DNA from: Aquisediminimonas sp031376385
GTDB taxonomy: Bacteria; Pseudomonadota; Alphaproteobacteria; Sphingomonadales; Sphingomonadaceae
DNA length: 64,000 nt
NCBI GenBank assembly: GCA_031376385.1
Contig: JANMDQ010000026.1
Location: 1-64,000, forward strand
Direction of reading: 5' to 3'
In this document: piece after piece, positions 40,325 through 49,297 of the stretch
Layout: the number at the start of each line of letters is the position of its first letter
Position numbering within the stretch: the first letter of the stretch is position 1
Notes under the pieces: generated by a model
Databases searched by the model: none
What the model saw: the letters and a program-made list of their open reading frames with translations, nothing else
What the model was told of the DNA's origin: nothing
Translations under genes and position numbers: made by a program

Positions 40325-41317
40325 TTACGGTGTTGATGCGCCCGCTTCGGCGATCATTTTCGGGATGATATCGGCAACGAAATCGATAGAGCGGATGTTT
40401 CCAATTCCCGACCCGGCCAGCAACATCATGTCTGCGACATCACCTTGCACGTCACGCGTCGGGACGATTGAATCAAGTTGGCGAATGGGCAACGATCCGC
40501 TGGATGTTAGAACCTCACCAATCGCCGGAAAACTGGTGCCCGGCGGTGGCAATTCCATTTCCCGACCTTGCCACGCCCGGACGATGTCATTGGCGATTAC
40601 GCGGACTGGATTAAAGAAGGGCATCTCACGCCCGAACGCCGACGTCAGTACAGTGTCACCGCCGTCGCTTGCGACTAATGCTGCCTTATAGTCATCATGG
40701 GCATTGGCCTCATGGCTGGCGACCAACCGGCTGCCGAGCATCACGCCGTCTGCACCAAGCTCCATGAAACGCGCTATGTCGACACCAGTAGAGATTCCCC
40801 CCGCAGCGATGAGCACGGGTCCTGCACCTAGGGATTTGCGAACATCTGCAATTGCACGGTCAAGCGGCAGTTCAGCATAATTATGTCCGCCAGCTTCTGT
40901 TCCTTGGACAATAATGAGATCAACACCATCAAGTACCGCAATTTGAGCCGATTGAACCGATCCAACCTGTTCCCAAACCCTTATCCCGGCGCCGTGAAGC
41001 GCATCAATCCAGGCTTTTTCGGGGTGCCCCCAATGAAAAGAAACAATTTCAGGCCGAAGCGCACAGCACAAGGCAAGTGTTTCAGCATCGAAGGCAAAAG
41101 TAAGAAAGCTAACGTTCACCGGCGCGGTTGCAGCATTTCGATAGGAACCGATACAGCTCTCCAATCGTTTCGCTGACATCATGCCCGCTCCGATGGCTGG
41201 CAAACCGCCTGCCTTGGCGACGGCAATTGCCAGTTCTGGAATTGACGCGACAAAGGCCATGCCCGCGCAAGCAACAGGATGTCGGACGCCGTACTCCTCG
41301 CAAAAACGACTTTTCAT
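40325..41317 (-). CDS. Nitronate monooxygenase-like FMN protein
   Basis: The 330-residue TIM-barrel flavoprotein has the NMO/2-nitropropane dioxygenase pattern: the first strand YGVRHPVACAGM, LPAIGAGMMSAKRLE, VIVQGTEAGGHNYA with the His of the active site, and ELGADGVMLGSRLVA. Members oxidise nitronates, or act as enoyl-CoA reductase or flavin-dependent oxidases on other substrates. The ATG at 41317 is chosen; a GTG at 41332 would overlap the SMP-30 stop. It sits in the dioxygenase operon, so it may handle a nitrogen-bearing intermediate or detoxify a nitronate. Confidence 0.8.
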   Translation of the reverse strand: MKSRFCEEYGVRHPVACAGMAFVASIPELAIAVAKAGGLPAIGAGMMSAKRLESCIGSYRNAATAPVNVSFLTFAFDAETLALCCALRPEIVSFHWGHPEKAWIDALHGAGIRVWEQVGSVQSAQIAVLDGVDLIIVQGTEAGGHNYAELPLDRAIADVRKSLGAGPVLIAAGGISTGVDIARFMELGADGVMLGSRLVASHEANAHDDYKAALVASDGGDTVLTSAFGREMPFFNPVRVIANDIVRAWQGREMELPPPGTSFPAIGEVLTSSGSLPIRQLDSIVPTRDVQGDVADMMLLAGSGIGNIRSIDFVADIIPKMIAEAGASTP

Positions 41318-41328
41318 GTCAGCGGATC

Positions 41329-42264
41329 TCACGGCGTGACTCTCGCTTGAAAAGCCAGCGGCAGGCCGGGAACTGGCCAGCGGGCCTTGATCAAGCGCCC
41401 GCTGGACCCCAGCGTGATGTAAGCGTCGCGCATATCTGGGCCGCCAAAGGCAATATTGGTTGTTATAAAGTCAGGTGTATCGAAATGGACAGCCACGCCA
41501 GTTGCCGGGTCGATGGATGCTATGCTGGACCGGTCAGCCATGGTGGCCACGCAAATATGGCCGTTGGCATCGATCGCCATCGAATCGAGCATGATGCGCC
41601 CGGCGAAGCTGCACACGACTGCGCCCGGCAAGGCCGCGACGGCGGGCGGTGCCACGACGCCTTCTCGGATGATGGAAAAGGACAGGATGATCCGCTCCAG
41701 CGTCATCGAAACATAGAGGGTTTTTTCATCGCGGGATAGGCCAATCCCATTAGGACCGCCGTAAAGAGAGGGTATCGCTTGAGTGATGAACGATCCATCC
41801 GCCCGCGCGTAATAGACGCTACCATTGTCGCGGTCATGGACCCGCGCTTTGCCTGTGTCCGTAAACCAGAAGCCGCCACTGTGGTCGAACACAAGATCAT
41901 TGGGGGCTGATAAAAGGCGACCATCCACTTCGCGATACAAACAATCGACTGCGCCCGTGGAGATGTCGACACGTTCGATACGACCTCCGCTGTAGTCAAC
42001 GGGTTGATCGCCGGGCAGCAATAATCCATCCTGTTCGATCCATTGCGCCCCTCCATTGTTGCAAACATAAAGCGCACCATCCGGGCCAATCGCTGCGCCA
42101 TTAGGGCCACCGCCCGGTATGGCGACAATTTCCTTATGACCATCGGAATAAATTCGCGTGATCTGGCCTGCCGCGATTTCAACGACGATCACGCTCCCGT
42201 CCGGCAGGCACACAGGGCCTTCTGGAAACTTCAGATCATCGGCTATTACGGAGAAGTCCATCAT
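41329..42264 (-). CDS. SMP-30/gluconolactonase/LRE family protein
   Basis: The 311-residue six-bladed beta-propeller shows FPEGPVCLPDGSV with a metal-binding Glu, APNDLVFDHSGGFWFTD, GGPNGIGLSRDEKTLYV and DSMAIDANGHICVA, the four metal-site blocks of the SMP-30 group. Members are lactonases (gluconolactonase, and many unknown). It could open a lactone formed during ring cleavage. It overlaps the nitronate monooxygenase start region by four bases if the GTG is used, and lies eight bases after the EthD-like gene. Confidence 0.82.
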   Translation of the reverse strand: MMDFSVIADDLKFPEGPVCLPDGSVIVVEIAAGQITRIYSDGHKEIVAIPGGGPNGAAIGPDGALYVCNNGGAQWIEQDGLLLPGDQPVDYSGGRIERVDISTGAVDCLYREVDGRLLSAPNDLVFDHSGGFWFTDTGKARVHDRDNGSVYYARADGSFITQAIPSLYGGPNGIGLSRDEKTLYVSMTLERIILSFSIIREGVVAPPAVAALPGAVVCSFAGRIMLDSMAIDANGHICVATMADRSSIASIDPATGVAVHFDTPDFITTNIAFGGPDMRDAYITLGSSGRLIKARWPVPGLPLAFQARVTP

Positions 42265-42272
42265 TTCGAACG

Positions 42273-42986
42273 CTATGGCCGACGGTCAGGCAAGATGATC
42301 TCTGTTGAGACGCCGTAATGGATGCTCCCTCCTTCGAAGGTCGGAAATTGCTCGTAATGCTCTTGCATCACATGCCTTATCGGCGATTGCAACGCGGCCC
42401 CAAGCACTGCCTTATTCTCAAACACACCGCGATTGCGCTGCATATGATGAACTCGCTGCCACGGCATCGCATCAACCCAATCGATCCGCGTCAAAATTTC
42501 GATCTCTTGCACACTCGGTATTTGCTTCATCACGGGCGGATGATGATCCAGATAATGGCTCAACCATTCATTCAGGTCTGATGCCGGGCCGGGATAATAG
42601 ACCAGGAAACTGCACAGACCCGTTGCTGCACTCACTTTGTCCCGGCTCAAAATGGCCCGGCGCAGCATGGCTTGCTGGGTGATATACGCGCCCGAAAGGC
42701 TGGGCAATGCGGAAGGATCAGCAATCGCCTGAAGCGCGCCATTAACGCCAATCGCCGCTTCAAGAGCTGCCAGCTCCTCAAAGTAAAGTTGGAAACCAAA
42801 GCCGCGCAGGCCACCGTCATCGGTGTAAATATCCTCGACCTGCTCGGGGCAGTAGAGGTCTGCCCGGGCGATGCCCGGAATCGACGCCACAAGGCTGCGG
42901 ACGATCTGCATATCCGTTGCAGAAACTGCACCAGCAGCCCTGTCTGCAAATTCAAACATCACACTGTAGGAAAATCGCACTGGCAA
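42273..42986 (-). CDS. EthD-like / dimeric alpha-beta barrel protein
   Basis: The 237-residue protein seems to be two ferredoxin-like (dimeric alpha-beta barrel) repeats. The first half has VRSLVASIPGIARADLYCPEQ, and the second has FLVYYPGPASDLNEWLSHYL followed by HHPPVMKQIPSVQEIEILTR, a pattern like EthD and Dabb proteins, where a His-containing DHHPP segment is typical. Some such proteins are monooxygenases or chaperones for cytochrome P450 or quinone substrates. It is the first gene of the minus-strand operon running to 35340. Function open. Confidence 0.6.
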   Translation of the reverse strand: MPVRFSYSVMFEFADRAAGAVSATDMQIVRSLVASIPGIARADLYCPEQVEDIYTDDGGLRGFGFQLYFEELAALEAAIGVNGALQAIADPSALPSLSGAYITQQAMLRRAILSRDKVSAATGLCSFLVYYPGPASDLNEWLSHYLDHHPPVMKQIPSVQEIEILTRIDWVDAMPWQRVHHMQRNRGVFENKAVLGAALQSPIRHVMQEHYEQFPTFEGGSIHYGVSTEIILPDRRP

Positions 42987-43189
42987 GCTCCTGCGGCGAA
43001 AGGGAGGCGGCTATCACGATTGCCCTTAACGCAGCCGGGGCTGACAGGAAGCAGCTTACGAACGATTTTTGCAGTCGGCTGCGAACACAAGATAGTCGTT
43101 GCGCTCAACAGTAAGAGACACCCGCTTGCGCCTCTCGCCAAGCTTTTCCCAGTTGCACCATTGGAGCAGCGGTTGCGGCGATAGGCTAG
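42987..43189. promoter_or_regulatory. Divergent promoter region, dioxygenase operon / extradiol operon
   Basis: These 203 bp separate the minus-strand operon from the plus-strand extradiol dioxygenase genes. The region has no clear long palindrome. Any control here would act on both arms of the ring-cleavage route; the AraC gene at 46347 is a likely source of the regulator. Confidence 0.4.
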
Positions 43190-44116
43190 ATGGAACTGAT
43201 CATTCTGCTAAACAAAATGGAGACAAACGTCTTGGGCCAGAACCCAAGCATGGTGGAGCGGTTTACCTTGCAACAGCTTTCTTATATCGGTCTCGGCGTC
43301 GACGATTTTGATGCTTGGCTCAATTTTGCCGTCGAAACTCTGGGACTCATGCCCGAAGACGCGGCGGGCGCGCTGTTCTTGCGGCTCGACAGCCAAGCAT
43401 ACCGCATTGCGCTGCACGCCAGTTCTGAAAATGACTTGCTCTATGTGGGCATCAAATATGACGACGCGTTGGAAGTCTATGCGGTGCGGCGCGTTCTTGA
43501 AGATCATGGTCACACCGTCACTGAACTTACTCCCGCCGGATGTGCCGAGCGTTTGGTCGCTGGTGGGTGCTGGGCCACGGATCCCGATGGTCTCAGGGTT
43601 GAGCTGGTGTGGTCTGTCTCTGCGGCAGAAACGGCGTTCCATTCTGGTCTGAATATCGGGTTTGTTACCGGCGATGGCGGGCTTGGCCATGTTGTGCTGG
43701 CCGCCAGCAATACGGACCGGAGCATCGCCTTTTATGAAAAGCTTGGTTTCAAAATGAGCGATTTCATCAATGCCACGTTGGCGCCTGAGTTTGTTCTGCG
43801 GATTGCTTTCATGCACTGCAACCCGCGGCATCATTCGTTGGCGATGGCGCAACTGCCCGGTGGCAAGCGGCTCAATCATATCATGGTGGAGGTTGACCGG
43901 GTGGATGATGTGTTGCTCGCTCATCAGCGCTGCACGCAAAAAGGCTATCAGCCCGGCACCATCGGGCGGCACACCAATGATGAAATGCTATCCTTCTATG
44001 TGCGCACGCCATCGGGCTTCGATGTTGAATATGGCTGGGGCGGGGCGCAGATTGGTGACGATTGGGACGTGCGCGAATATGATAAAATGAGCCATTGGGG
44101 CCATGAAAGGGTTTGA
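43190..44116 (+). CDS. Type I extradiol (VOC) ring-cleavage dioxygenase
   Basis: The 308-residue protein has two VOC modules; the C-terminal one is catalytic. The iron ligands are His167 (GGLGHVVLA), His230 (KRLNHIMVE) and Glu280 (GFDVEYGW), and the Tyr in LSFYVRTPSG is kept. This matches BphC/HsaC-type 2,3-dihydroxybiphenyl dioxygenases, which cleave the ring of a catechol next to the diol. Start codons at 43190, 43217 and 43250 are in frame; the longest is given. It is followed at once by the hydrolase gene, as expected for a meta-cleavage pair. The bound substrate cannot be read. Confidence 0.9.
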   Translation: MELIILLNKMETNVLGQNPSMVERFTLQQLSYIGLGVDDFDAWLNFAVETLGLMPEDAAGALFLRLDSQAYRIALHASSENDLLYVGIKYDDALEVYAVRRVLEDHGHTVTELTPAGCAERLVAGGCWATDPDGLRVELVWSVSAAETAFHSGLNIGFVTGDGGLGHVVLAASNTDRSIAFYEKLGFKMSDFINATLAPEFVLRIAFMHCNPRHHSLAMAQLPGGKRLNHIMVEVDRVDDVLLAHQRCTQKGYQPGTIGRHTNDEMLSFYVRTPSGFDVEYGWGGAQIGDDWDVREYDKMSHWGHERV

Positions 44117-44966
44117 TTTGACAATGACCAATGCTCCTCCAAAATCCCATTTTGCCGCAGTTGATGGCGTCAATCTTCATTACCATAATATTGGCAGCGG
44201 CCCGCCGTTGATCCTGATTCATGGTGGTGGCCCCGGTGCCAGTGGCCTGAGCAATTACAGCCGCAACATTGATGCGCTGGCGGCTGAGTATCGGCTGATC
44301 ATTCCGGATCTTGTTGGCTATGGCCAATCCGATAAGCCAGAGCTTTCCGGGCCTCGTTTTGCCATTTATGCCAAGGGCATATTGGGCTTGATGACGGCCA
44401 TTGGCATCGAGAAAGCCCATGTCGTTGGCAATTCATTGGGCGGCGGCACAGCCATCAAGATGGCGCTAGAGGCTCCCGAACGGATTGGCCGTCTCGTGCT
44501 GATGGGGCCGGCAGGGCTGCTCGCTCCATCCACTCCCGTGCCGACAATCGGCATTCGTCAGATTATGGAATTTTACGGTGGCAATGGCCCCAGCCGCGAT
44601 AAGATGAAGGCGTTCCTTCAAACCATGATTTACGATCCGTCGTTCCTGAATGATGAATTGATTGATGAACGATTTGCCGCTGCTACTCATCCAGACCTCA
44701 TCGCAAACCCGCCGCTTGGCAAAGGCGGACCGCCGCCGGTTGAAGCACTATGGAAAGACAATCTTGCCGGCATCACGCATGACACGCTGATCCTTTGGGG
44801 CCGGGAAGACCGGATCAATCCGCAAGACATGCACCTGACCTTATTGTCTCAATTGCCCAATGCGCAATTCACGGTGTTCACGCGGTGCGGCCATTGGGTG
44901 CAGTGGGAAAAGGCCAAGGCATTTAACGCACTTGTTGCGTCGTTTGTGCGAGGCGATCTGACTTGA
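44103..44966 (+). CDS. Alpha/beta hydrolase, meta-cleavage product hydrolase (BphD-like)
   Basis: The 287-residue protein has the C-C hydrolase pattern. HGGGPGASG is the oxyanion loop, VGNSLGGGTA holds the nucleophile Ser111, GREDRINP holds Asp236 and CGHWVQWEKA holds His264. Enzymes such as BphD, MhpC and HsaD split the carbon-carbon bond of ring-fission products (2-hydroxy-6-oxo-dienoates). The gene overlaps the extradiol dioxygenase stop by 14 bases; a second ATG at 44124 is also possible. The pair with the extradiol enzyme is diagnostic of meta-cleavage, and its product, a 2-hydroxypentadienoate, would feed the lower route at 62429-64000. Confidence 0.9.
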   Translation: MKGFDLTMTNAPPKSHFAAVDGVNLHYHNIGSGPPLILIHGGGPGASGLSNYSRNIDALAAEYRLIIPDLVGYGQSDKPELSGPRFAIYAKGILGLMTAIGIEKAHVVGNSLGGGTAIKMALEAPERIGRLVLMGPAGLLAPSTPVPTIGIRQIMEFYGGNGPSRDKMKAFLQTMIYDPSFLNDELIDERFAAATHPDLIANPPLGKGGPPPVEALWKDNLAGITHDTLILWGREDRINPQDMHLTLLSQLPNAQFTVFTRCGHWVQWEKAKAFNALVASFVRGDLT

Positions 44967-45478
44967 GCGGACTTGAAGATCGCGTGGCGCGGCTGGAGGC
45001 AGCAGGCGACATACGTCGCCTCGCTGCAAGGTACATGCGTTTGTGTGATGAGCCGGAGCCCGATGAGACAGGCGCGAACTTCGCTGAACTCTTTACCGAA
45101 GATGCGATCTGGGAAGGCCTTGGTGCAAAAGCCGGGCAGGAATTTAATCGCGTTGAGGGACGGGGAAAATTGCTGAACTGGTTCGCCACCTTGCGCATTC
45201 CGGGCCAGCATCTGCACCTGTTCAACGTCCATTTTCTGACATCAGAGTCAATTCTTGTCGATGACGATTGCAACGGCGCAGAGGGTCGCTGGGTCATGTT
45301 TCAAACCACCTTATTGGCAAACGGACAGGCTGAACTCAGAATAGCGCGGATTGTGATCCGGTTTCGGGTCGAGCAGGCCGAGTGGCGAATTGCCCATTTC
45401 ACCACGCGCAGTCTTTTGAAAACCCGACTCAGTGACGAAGCCGCACTCACTATCGCCGCAGCAATTTCAACTGCGTAG
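44963..45478 (+). CDS. NTF2/SnoaL-like family protein
   Basis: The 171-residue protein has DRVARLEAAGDIRRLAARYM at the N-terminus, ELFTEDAIWEG and the ring-fission operon context, all typical of SnoaL_4 proteins. It overlaps the hydrolase stop by four bases. A role as isomerase or as a helper for the dioxygenase route is likely. It is the third protein of this fold in the catabolic parts of the window, alongside those at 12818 and 38010. Confidence 0.75.
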   Translation: MSGLEDRVARLEAAGDIRRLAARYMRLCDEPEPDETGANFAELFTEDAIWEGLGAKAGQEFNRVEGRGKLLNWFATLRIPGQHLHLFNVHFLTSESILVDDDCNGAEGRWVMFQTTLLANGQAELRIARIVIRFRVEQAEWRIAHFTTRSLLKTRLSDEAALTIAAAISTA

Positions 45479-45551
45479 CCCCGAAGGAAAAACACGCCGT
45501 GCCAAACTTCATTGCTAAGCGTCCGAATAAATTTGGCGTCTTTTTGTGAGT

Positions 45552-46304
45552 ATGCCCAGCAAAGAGCGTCGCCGGGTCGCGCTGGTGACGGGAGGGGCGC
45601 AAGGCCTTGGTGAGGTGATCGCTCGCACGCTTCACCGCGAAGGCTTTTGTGTTGCCATTGGCGACATCGCTGCTGAGGGCGCGGTCGCAGTCGCGCAGTC
45701 GCTCGACGCAAGCGGCGCAACCGCCTGCGCGCTTTCCCTCGACGTTCGAAACAAAAGCCATTTTGCAGAAGCGCTCCATCAGCTGTCTGATTGGGGCGGG
45801 GTTGATGTGTTGGTGAACAACGCAGCGTTGACGCTCACAACACCGGTGATGGAGATTGAGCCAGATGAGTTTGACGCCGTGATGGCGGTAAACCTGCGCG
45901 GTCCTTTTTTCGGATGTCAGGTCATCGGTGCTCATATGATCGCTAGGGGGTCGGGCCGCATCATCAACATGAGTTCACAAGCAGGACAAATGGGGGGCAC
46001 TGTATCTGGCGCTCATTACGCGGCTTCGAAAGCGGGCATCATCCTTTTGACCAAATATTTCGCACGGGAATTTGGCGCATCGGGTGTCACTGTGAATGCA
46101 GTCGCTCCGGGTGCCCTTGATTTTCCAGCAGTACGAGCCGCATTCCCGCCTGAGCGGGTCGCAGCGTTAGAGGCGATGATCCCAGTCAAACATCTAGGCA
46201 ATCCGGATGAAGTCGCCGCTGCTGTTGCCCTGCTTGCACGCGCAGATATGGCTTATGTTACCGGAGCGACTTGGGACATCAATGGCGGAATGTTCATGCG
46301 ATGA
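45552..46304 (+). CDS. SDR-family oxidoreductase
   Basis: A 250-residue SDR with TGGAQGLGEV, VNNAALTLT in place of NNAG, and YAASK. ATG at 45552 (or GTG at 45546) follows the NTF2-like gene by about 70 bp. It may oxidise a cis-dihydrodiol to a catechol ahead of the extradiol dioxygenase, or a later alcohol. The GALDFPAV loop is less usual. It lies upstream of the AraC gene on the same strand. Confidence 0.87.
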   Translation: MPSKERRRVALVTGGAQGLGEVIARTLHREGFCVAIGDIAAEGAVAVAQSLDASGATACALSLDVRNKSHFAEALHQLSDWGGVDVLVNNAALTLTTPVMEIEPDEFDAVMAVNLRGPFFGCQVIGAHMIARGSGRIINMSSQAGQMGGTVSGAHYAASKAGIILLTKYFAREFGASGVTVNAVAPGALDFPAVRAAFPPERVAALEAMIPVKHLGNPDEVAAAVALLARADMAYVTGATWDINGGMFMR

Positions 46305-46346
46305 TCGCGCTCAGTGCTTCAACACAGTTGCCATCTGTCGGAGCCT

Positions 46347-47414
46347 ATGATTAACTTGGGTAGTATGATTTCCCTGATCACCCCTGAGGACATTTTTCGA
46401 TCAGGTGCCGGAACACGCCGTTACCGGACGGAAAGCTTGCTTGATGGGTCTGACTATATCCGCCAGCAATATAAGGGGTTAGAGCTGAGATCATTCAGGA
46501 TGGCGCCGCAGTTTTCATTGATGCATGAGGGCATGCAAATCGGGCGGGTTAGGATTGAAATTGTAAAGATTGATTGCGGACACCCGTTTGAAATCTGCCA
46601 TCCCGACGGATTTGACTATTATACCATCAAATTGCCCCTAGAAGGGGAGTGTGAATATAGCCGCGACGGGGAGAGCTTTGTAGCATCGGTTGATCAGGCC
46701 TTTGCCAACAACCCAGGGGAACCAAGCAAGAAGCGATACAACGGCTCCTATGTGCAGATCATCATCTGTGTGAGCCCGGATACTCTAGCGGAGACTGTCG
46801 CGGCAGAATTGGGACATCCGCTTGTCGACCCGGTGCGTTTCCATGGGCACCCACAATCTGGCTCAAACGTGCAATTGCTGAAGCGTATCATAGAGTTCAG
46901 CCTTCTGGATTTGGGCGCGCGTGAAGCCGCCGGGCATTGGCGCATCTCCCGGCAATTTGAACGGACTTTACTCGTCACTTTATTACGAGCGGTTCCCAGT
47001 AACTACTCGCTGGAGATTGACCGGCAACGTCAGGAAGTGGCCCCGTTTTACATCCGCCGCGTCGAAACATTCATCAGTGAACGACTTTCAGAGCAACTTT
47101 CAATGGCAGACATTGTCGCCGCGTCCGGTGTCAGCAGTCGTTCGCTCTTTTATGGGTTCCAGCGTTGGCGGGCTACGACGCCGATGGCTTTTCTAAAAGC
47201 CGTGCGGTTAGATCGCGCCAGGGAAAGCCTGCGCCGCGCGGCGTTGGAAGGCGGGGTTGTTACCGATATCGCACTTAGCGTTGGATACAGCCATTTGAGC
47301 CGTTTCTCATCAGATTACCGCCTAAGGTTTGGGGAACGTCCATCGGACACGTTGATCGGTGAAAGCAGGATGCGGCCTGTGCCAGATATGTTTGATACTA
47401 TCGCGACAGACTGA
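46347..47414 (+). CDS. AraC-family transcriptional regulator
   Basis: The 355-residue protein has a large N-terminal sensing domain and a C-terminal double helix-turn-helix. The region SMADIVAASGVSSRSLFYGF, with FQRWRATTPMAFLKAVRLDR after it, holds the first HTH, and the second follows with VGYSHLSRFSSDYRLRFGE. The pattern YGFQRWR is shared with the second AraC protein (59156), so the two are related. It is downstream of the SDR gene and upstream of the KPR operon. It most likely senses a pathway intermediate. ATG at 46347 is favoured; 46365 is also possible. Confidence 0.87.
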   Translation: MINLGSMISLITPEDIFRSGAGTRRYRTESLLDGSDYIRQQYKGLELRSFRMAPQFSLMHEGMQIGRVRIEIVKIDCGHPFEICHPDGFDYYTIKLPLEGECEYSRDGESFVASVDQAFANNPGEPSKKRYNGSYVQIIICVSPDTLAETVAAELGHPLVDPVRFHGHPQSGSNVQLLKRIIEFSLLDLGAREAAGHWRISRQFERTLLVTLLRAVPSNYSLEIDRQRQEVAPFYIRRVETFISERLSEQLSMADIVAASGVSSRSLFYGFQRWRATTPMAFLKAVRLDRARESLRRAALEGGVVTDIALSVGYSHLSRFSSDYRLRFGERPSDTLIGESRMRPVPDMFDTIATD

Positions 47415-47523
47415 AATCTGCGCTACCGATATAAGTGGTGCGGGATGACGCTAGTATTTACTTCAACCTGCCCTTCTATGACTGGATGGACGGAAATTAC
47501 TTGAGACAAGCGATGGGCGTAAC

Positions 47524-48504
47524 GTGAAGGTCGCCATTGTCGGTGCAGGAGCCATCGGCTCTCTTTTTGCGGCGCGGCTAGCGCGTTCAGGCTGCGATAC
47601 CGCGTTGCTCGTGCGGGACACGACGTCATTGCCGGCCCAAGGCAATCTCGTTCAGTTATCCGATGAATCCGGCGATCATAGGGTTGCTGTGCGGTTTGAA
47701 AGTGATTCAGCCACGCTCGGCGTGCAAGGTCTCGTGATTCTTGCGGTAAAAGCGCATTCAATTGCTGGGACAGTGCATCAGATTGAGCCGTTATTGGGCG
47801 CAAACACAATTATACTGACCGCTGTTAATGGGTTGCCGTGGTGGTTTTTTGAGGGCCTTCATTCGGCCCCGCCGACAGGCGCGCTAATGGGCGTGGATGC
47901 CGGTGGAAAGATCGCAAGCGCGCTAAAGCACCAACCGCTTGTCGGATGCGTTCTGTTTCCAGCAGCCCATATGGTAGAACCTGGCGTGGTGCGCCATTTG
48001 AGCGGCAATCGCATTGTGTTTGGGAATCCGCGGCTGGATGACGATCGAGCAGAAGCGGTTGCAAATCTGTTCGCAACTGCTGGATTTGAAACCCCGGTTA
48101 CGCCCGATATTCGCGCAGCCTTGTGGGCGAAGCTCGTGGGCAACGCCACCGTTAACCCGTTGAGCGTTATCACGGGTGCTACGATCCAGAACATGGCAGA
48201 ACATCCAAACTTGTCCGTGATTTTGACGAGCGCAATGGCAGAAATTGATGACGTCGGATCATCGATCGGAATTGCCCCAATGATGTCCCAGCCAGACCGG
48301 CTGAAACTTGCGGCCTCAGTCGGCCATCACAAGACGTCAATGCTTCAGGATTTTGAAGCAGGGCGGCCGTTGGAACTCGCACCGCTCTTAGGCGCAGTGC
48401 GCGAAATTGCTGAGTGGAAAGGCGTTTCAACGCCCGTTCTCGATACATTTCACCATTTGATTGCGGCGAAACTCTCTGCCGCTGCCAACGCCAACGCGAC
48501 TTGA
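47524..48504 (+). CDS. 2-dehydropantoate 2-reductase-like protein (KPR family)
   Basis: The 326-residue protein starts with the nucleotide motif VGAGAIGSLFAARLA and has WAKLVGNATVNPLSVITGAT, where the Lys/Asn site of KPR enzymes lies. True PanE makes pantoate for CoA; many paralogues in catabolic clusters reduce other 2-oxo acids or branched keto acids. GTG start at 47524. It is the first gene of an operon with two aldolases and two aminotransferases, where reduction of a 2-oxo acid fits better than a biosynthetic role. Confidence 0.8.
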   Translation: MKVAIVGAGAIGSLFAARLARSGCDTALLVRDTTSLPAQGNLVQLSDESGDHRVAVRFESDSATLGVQGLVILAVKAHSIAGTVHQIEPLLGANTIILTAVNGLPWWFFEGLHSAPPTGALMGVDAGGKIASALKHQPLVGCVLFPAAHMVEPGVVRHLSGNRIVFGNPRLDDDRAEAVANLFATAGFETPVTPDIRAALWAKLVGNATVNPLSVITGATIQNMAEHPNLSVILTSAMAEIDDVGSSIGIAPMMSQPDRLKLAASVGHHKTSMLQDFEAGRPLELAPLLGAVREIAEWKGVSTPVLDTFHHLIAAKLSAAANANAT

Positions 48505-48515
48505 GGACCAAAGCT

Positions 48516-49274
48516 GTGGATCGTTCCGATACAATCGTTACATTCGATATTGCGCAATCGGCTGCGATTGAAACCGAAGATGAACTGCGGGCGGCATTGG
48601 CAGACGCCTACCATCTGTTTGCGAAATGGGGCTGGACTGAGCTGATTTTCAATCACATCACCGTGCGCGTCCCAGGGCCTGACCATCATTTTCTGATCAA
48701 TCCTTTCGGGCTTTTATTTGAGGAAGTGACGCCTGAGAATTTGGTGAAAATCAATTTGCAAGGCGATCCGGTTTCACCCACGCCTTACGCCGTCAATCCC
48801 GCAGGCTTTATCATTCATGCCGCGATCCACGCCAATCGACCCGATGCGCTCTGCGTCATGCATACGCACACAATTGCCGGGATGGCGGTATCGCAGCTGG
48901 AAGAAGGGATAGTCCCGAATAATTTTCAAGCCATGCAATTGCAGGGACGGGTCGGCTATCACCCGTTTGAGGGCATTACGACAGATGCAGACGAACAAGT
49001 ACGGATTGTAGCTGCGCTCGGCAGTAATTCAGTGCTGGTTCTGCAAAATCACGGGCTGCTGAGCGTAGGCCGAACTATTGGCGAGGCGCTGGCATGGATG
49101 TTTGCGGCGCAAAAAGCCTGCGAAATTCAAATTGCGGCTGCGTCAACTGGACGCCCTCAGATACTGCCCGATCCCAAAGTCCTCGCTAACGTTAAAGCCC
49201 AAGTGGATGGGTTGATGGCCGGCGGGCCTAAGCTTTTCGACACAATTTTTGCGGCACTGCGCCGCACTCTTTGA
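48516..49274 (+). CDS. Class II aldolase/adducin-family protein
   Basis: The 252-residue protein (GTG start at 48516 with GAGGACC upstream) has the zinc ligands in VMHTHTIAGMAVSQL and VLQNHGLLSVG, the His pattern of L-fuculose-phosphate aldolase and ribulose-5-phosphate epimerase relatives. It most likely cleaves or decarboxylates a hydroxyacid. It starts 11 bases after the KPR stop and ends in overlap with the next gene's start region. In this operon a second, HpaI-type aldolase is encoded two genes down. Confidence 0.82.
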   Translation: MDRSDTIVTFDIAQSAAIETEDELRAALADAYHLFAKWGWTELIFNHITVRVPGPDHHFLINPFGLLFEEVTPENLVKINLQGDPVSPTPYAVNPAGFIIHAAIHANRPDALCVMHTHTIAGMAVSQLEEGIVPNNFQAMQLQGRVGYHPFEGITTDADEQVRIVAALGSNSVLVLQNHGLLSVGRTIGEALAWMFAAQKACEIQIAAASTGRPQILPDPKVLANVKAQVDGLMAGGPKLFDTIFAALRRTL

Positions 49275-49297
49275 CCCTTATGAACCAAGGCATATCC

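Noticed and set aside
43190..44966. Steroid-specific naming (hsaC/hsaD) of the extradiol dioxygenase and hydrolase
   Set aside because: The catalytic residues fit the whole BphC/HsaC and BphD/MhpC/HsaD groups, and no ketosteroid dehydrogenase or KshA-type gene was identified, so a steroid name is not justified.
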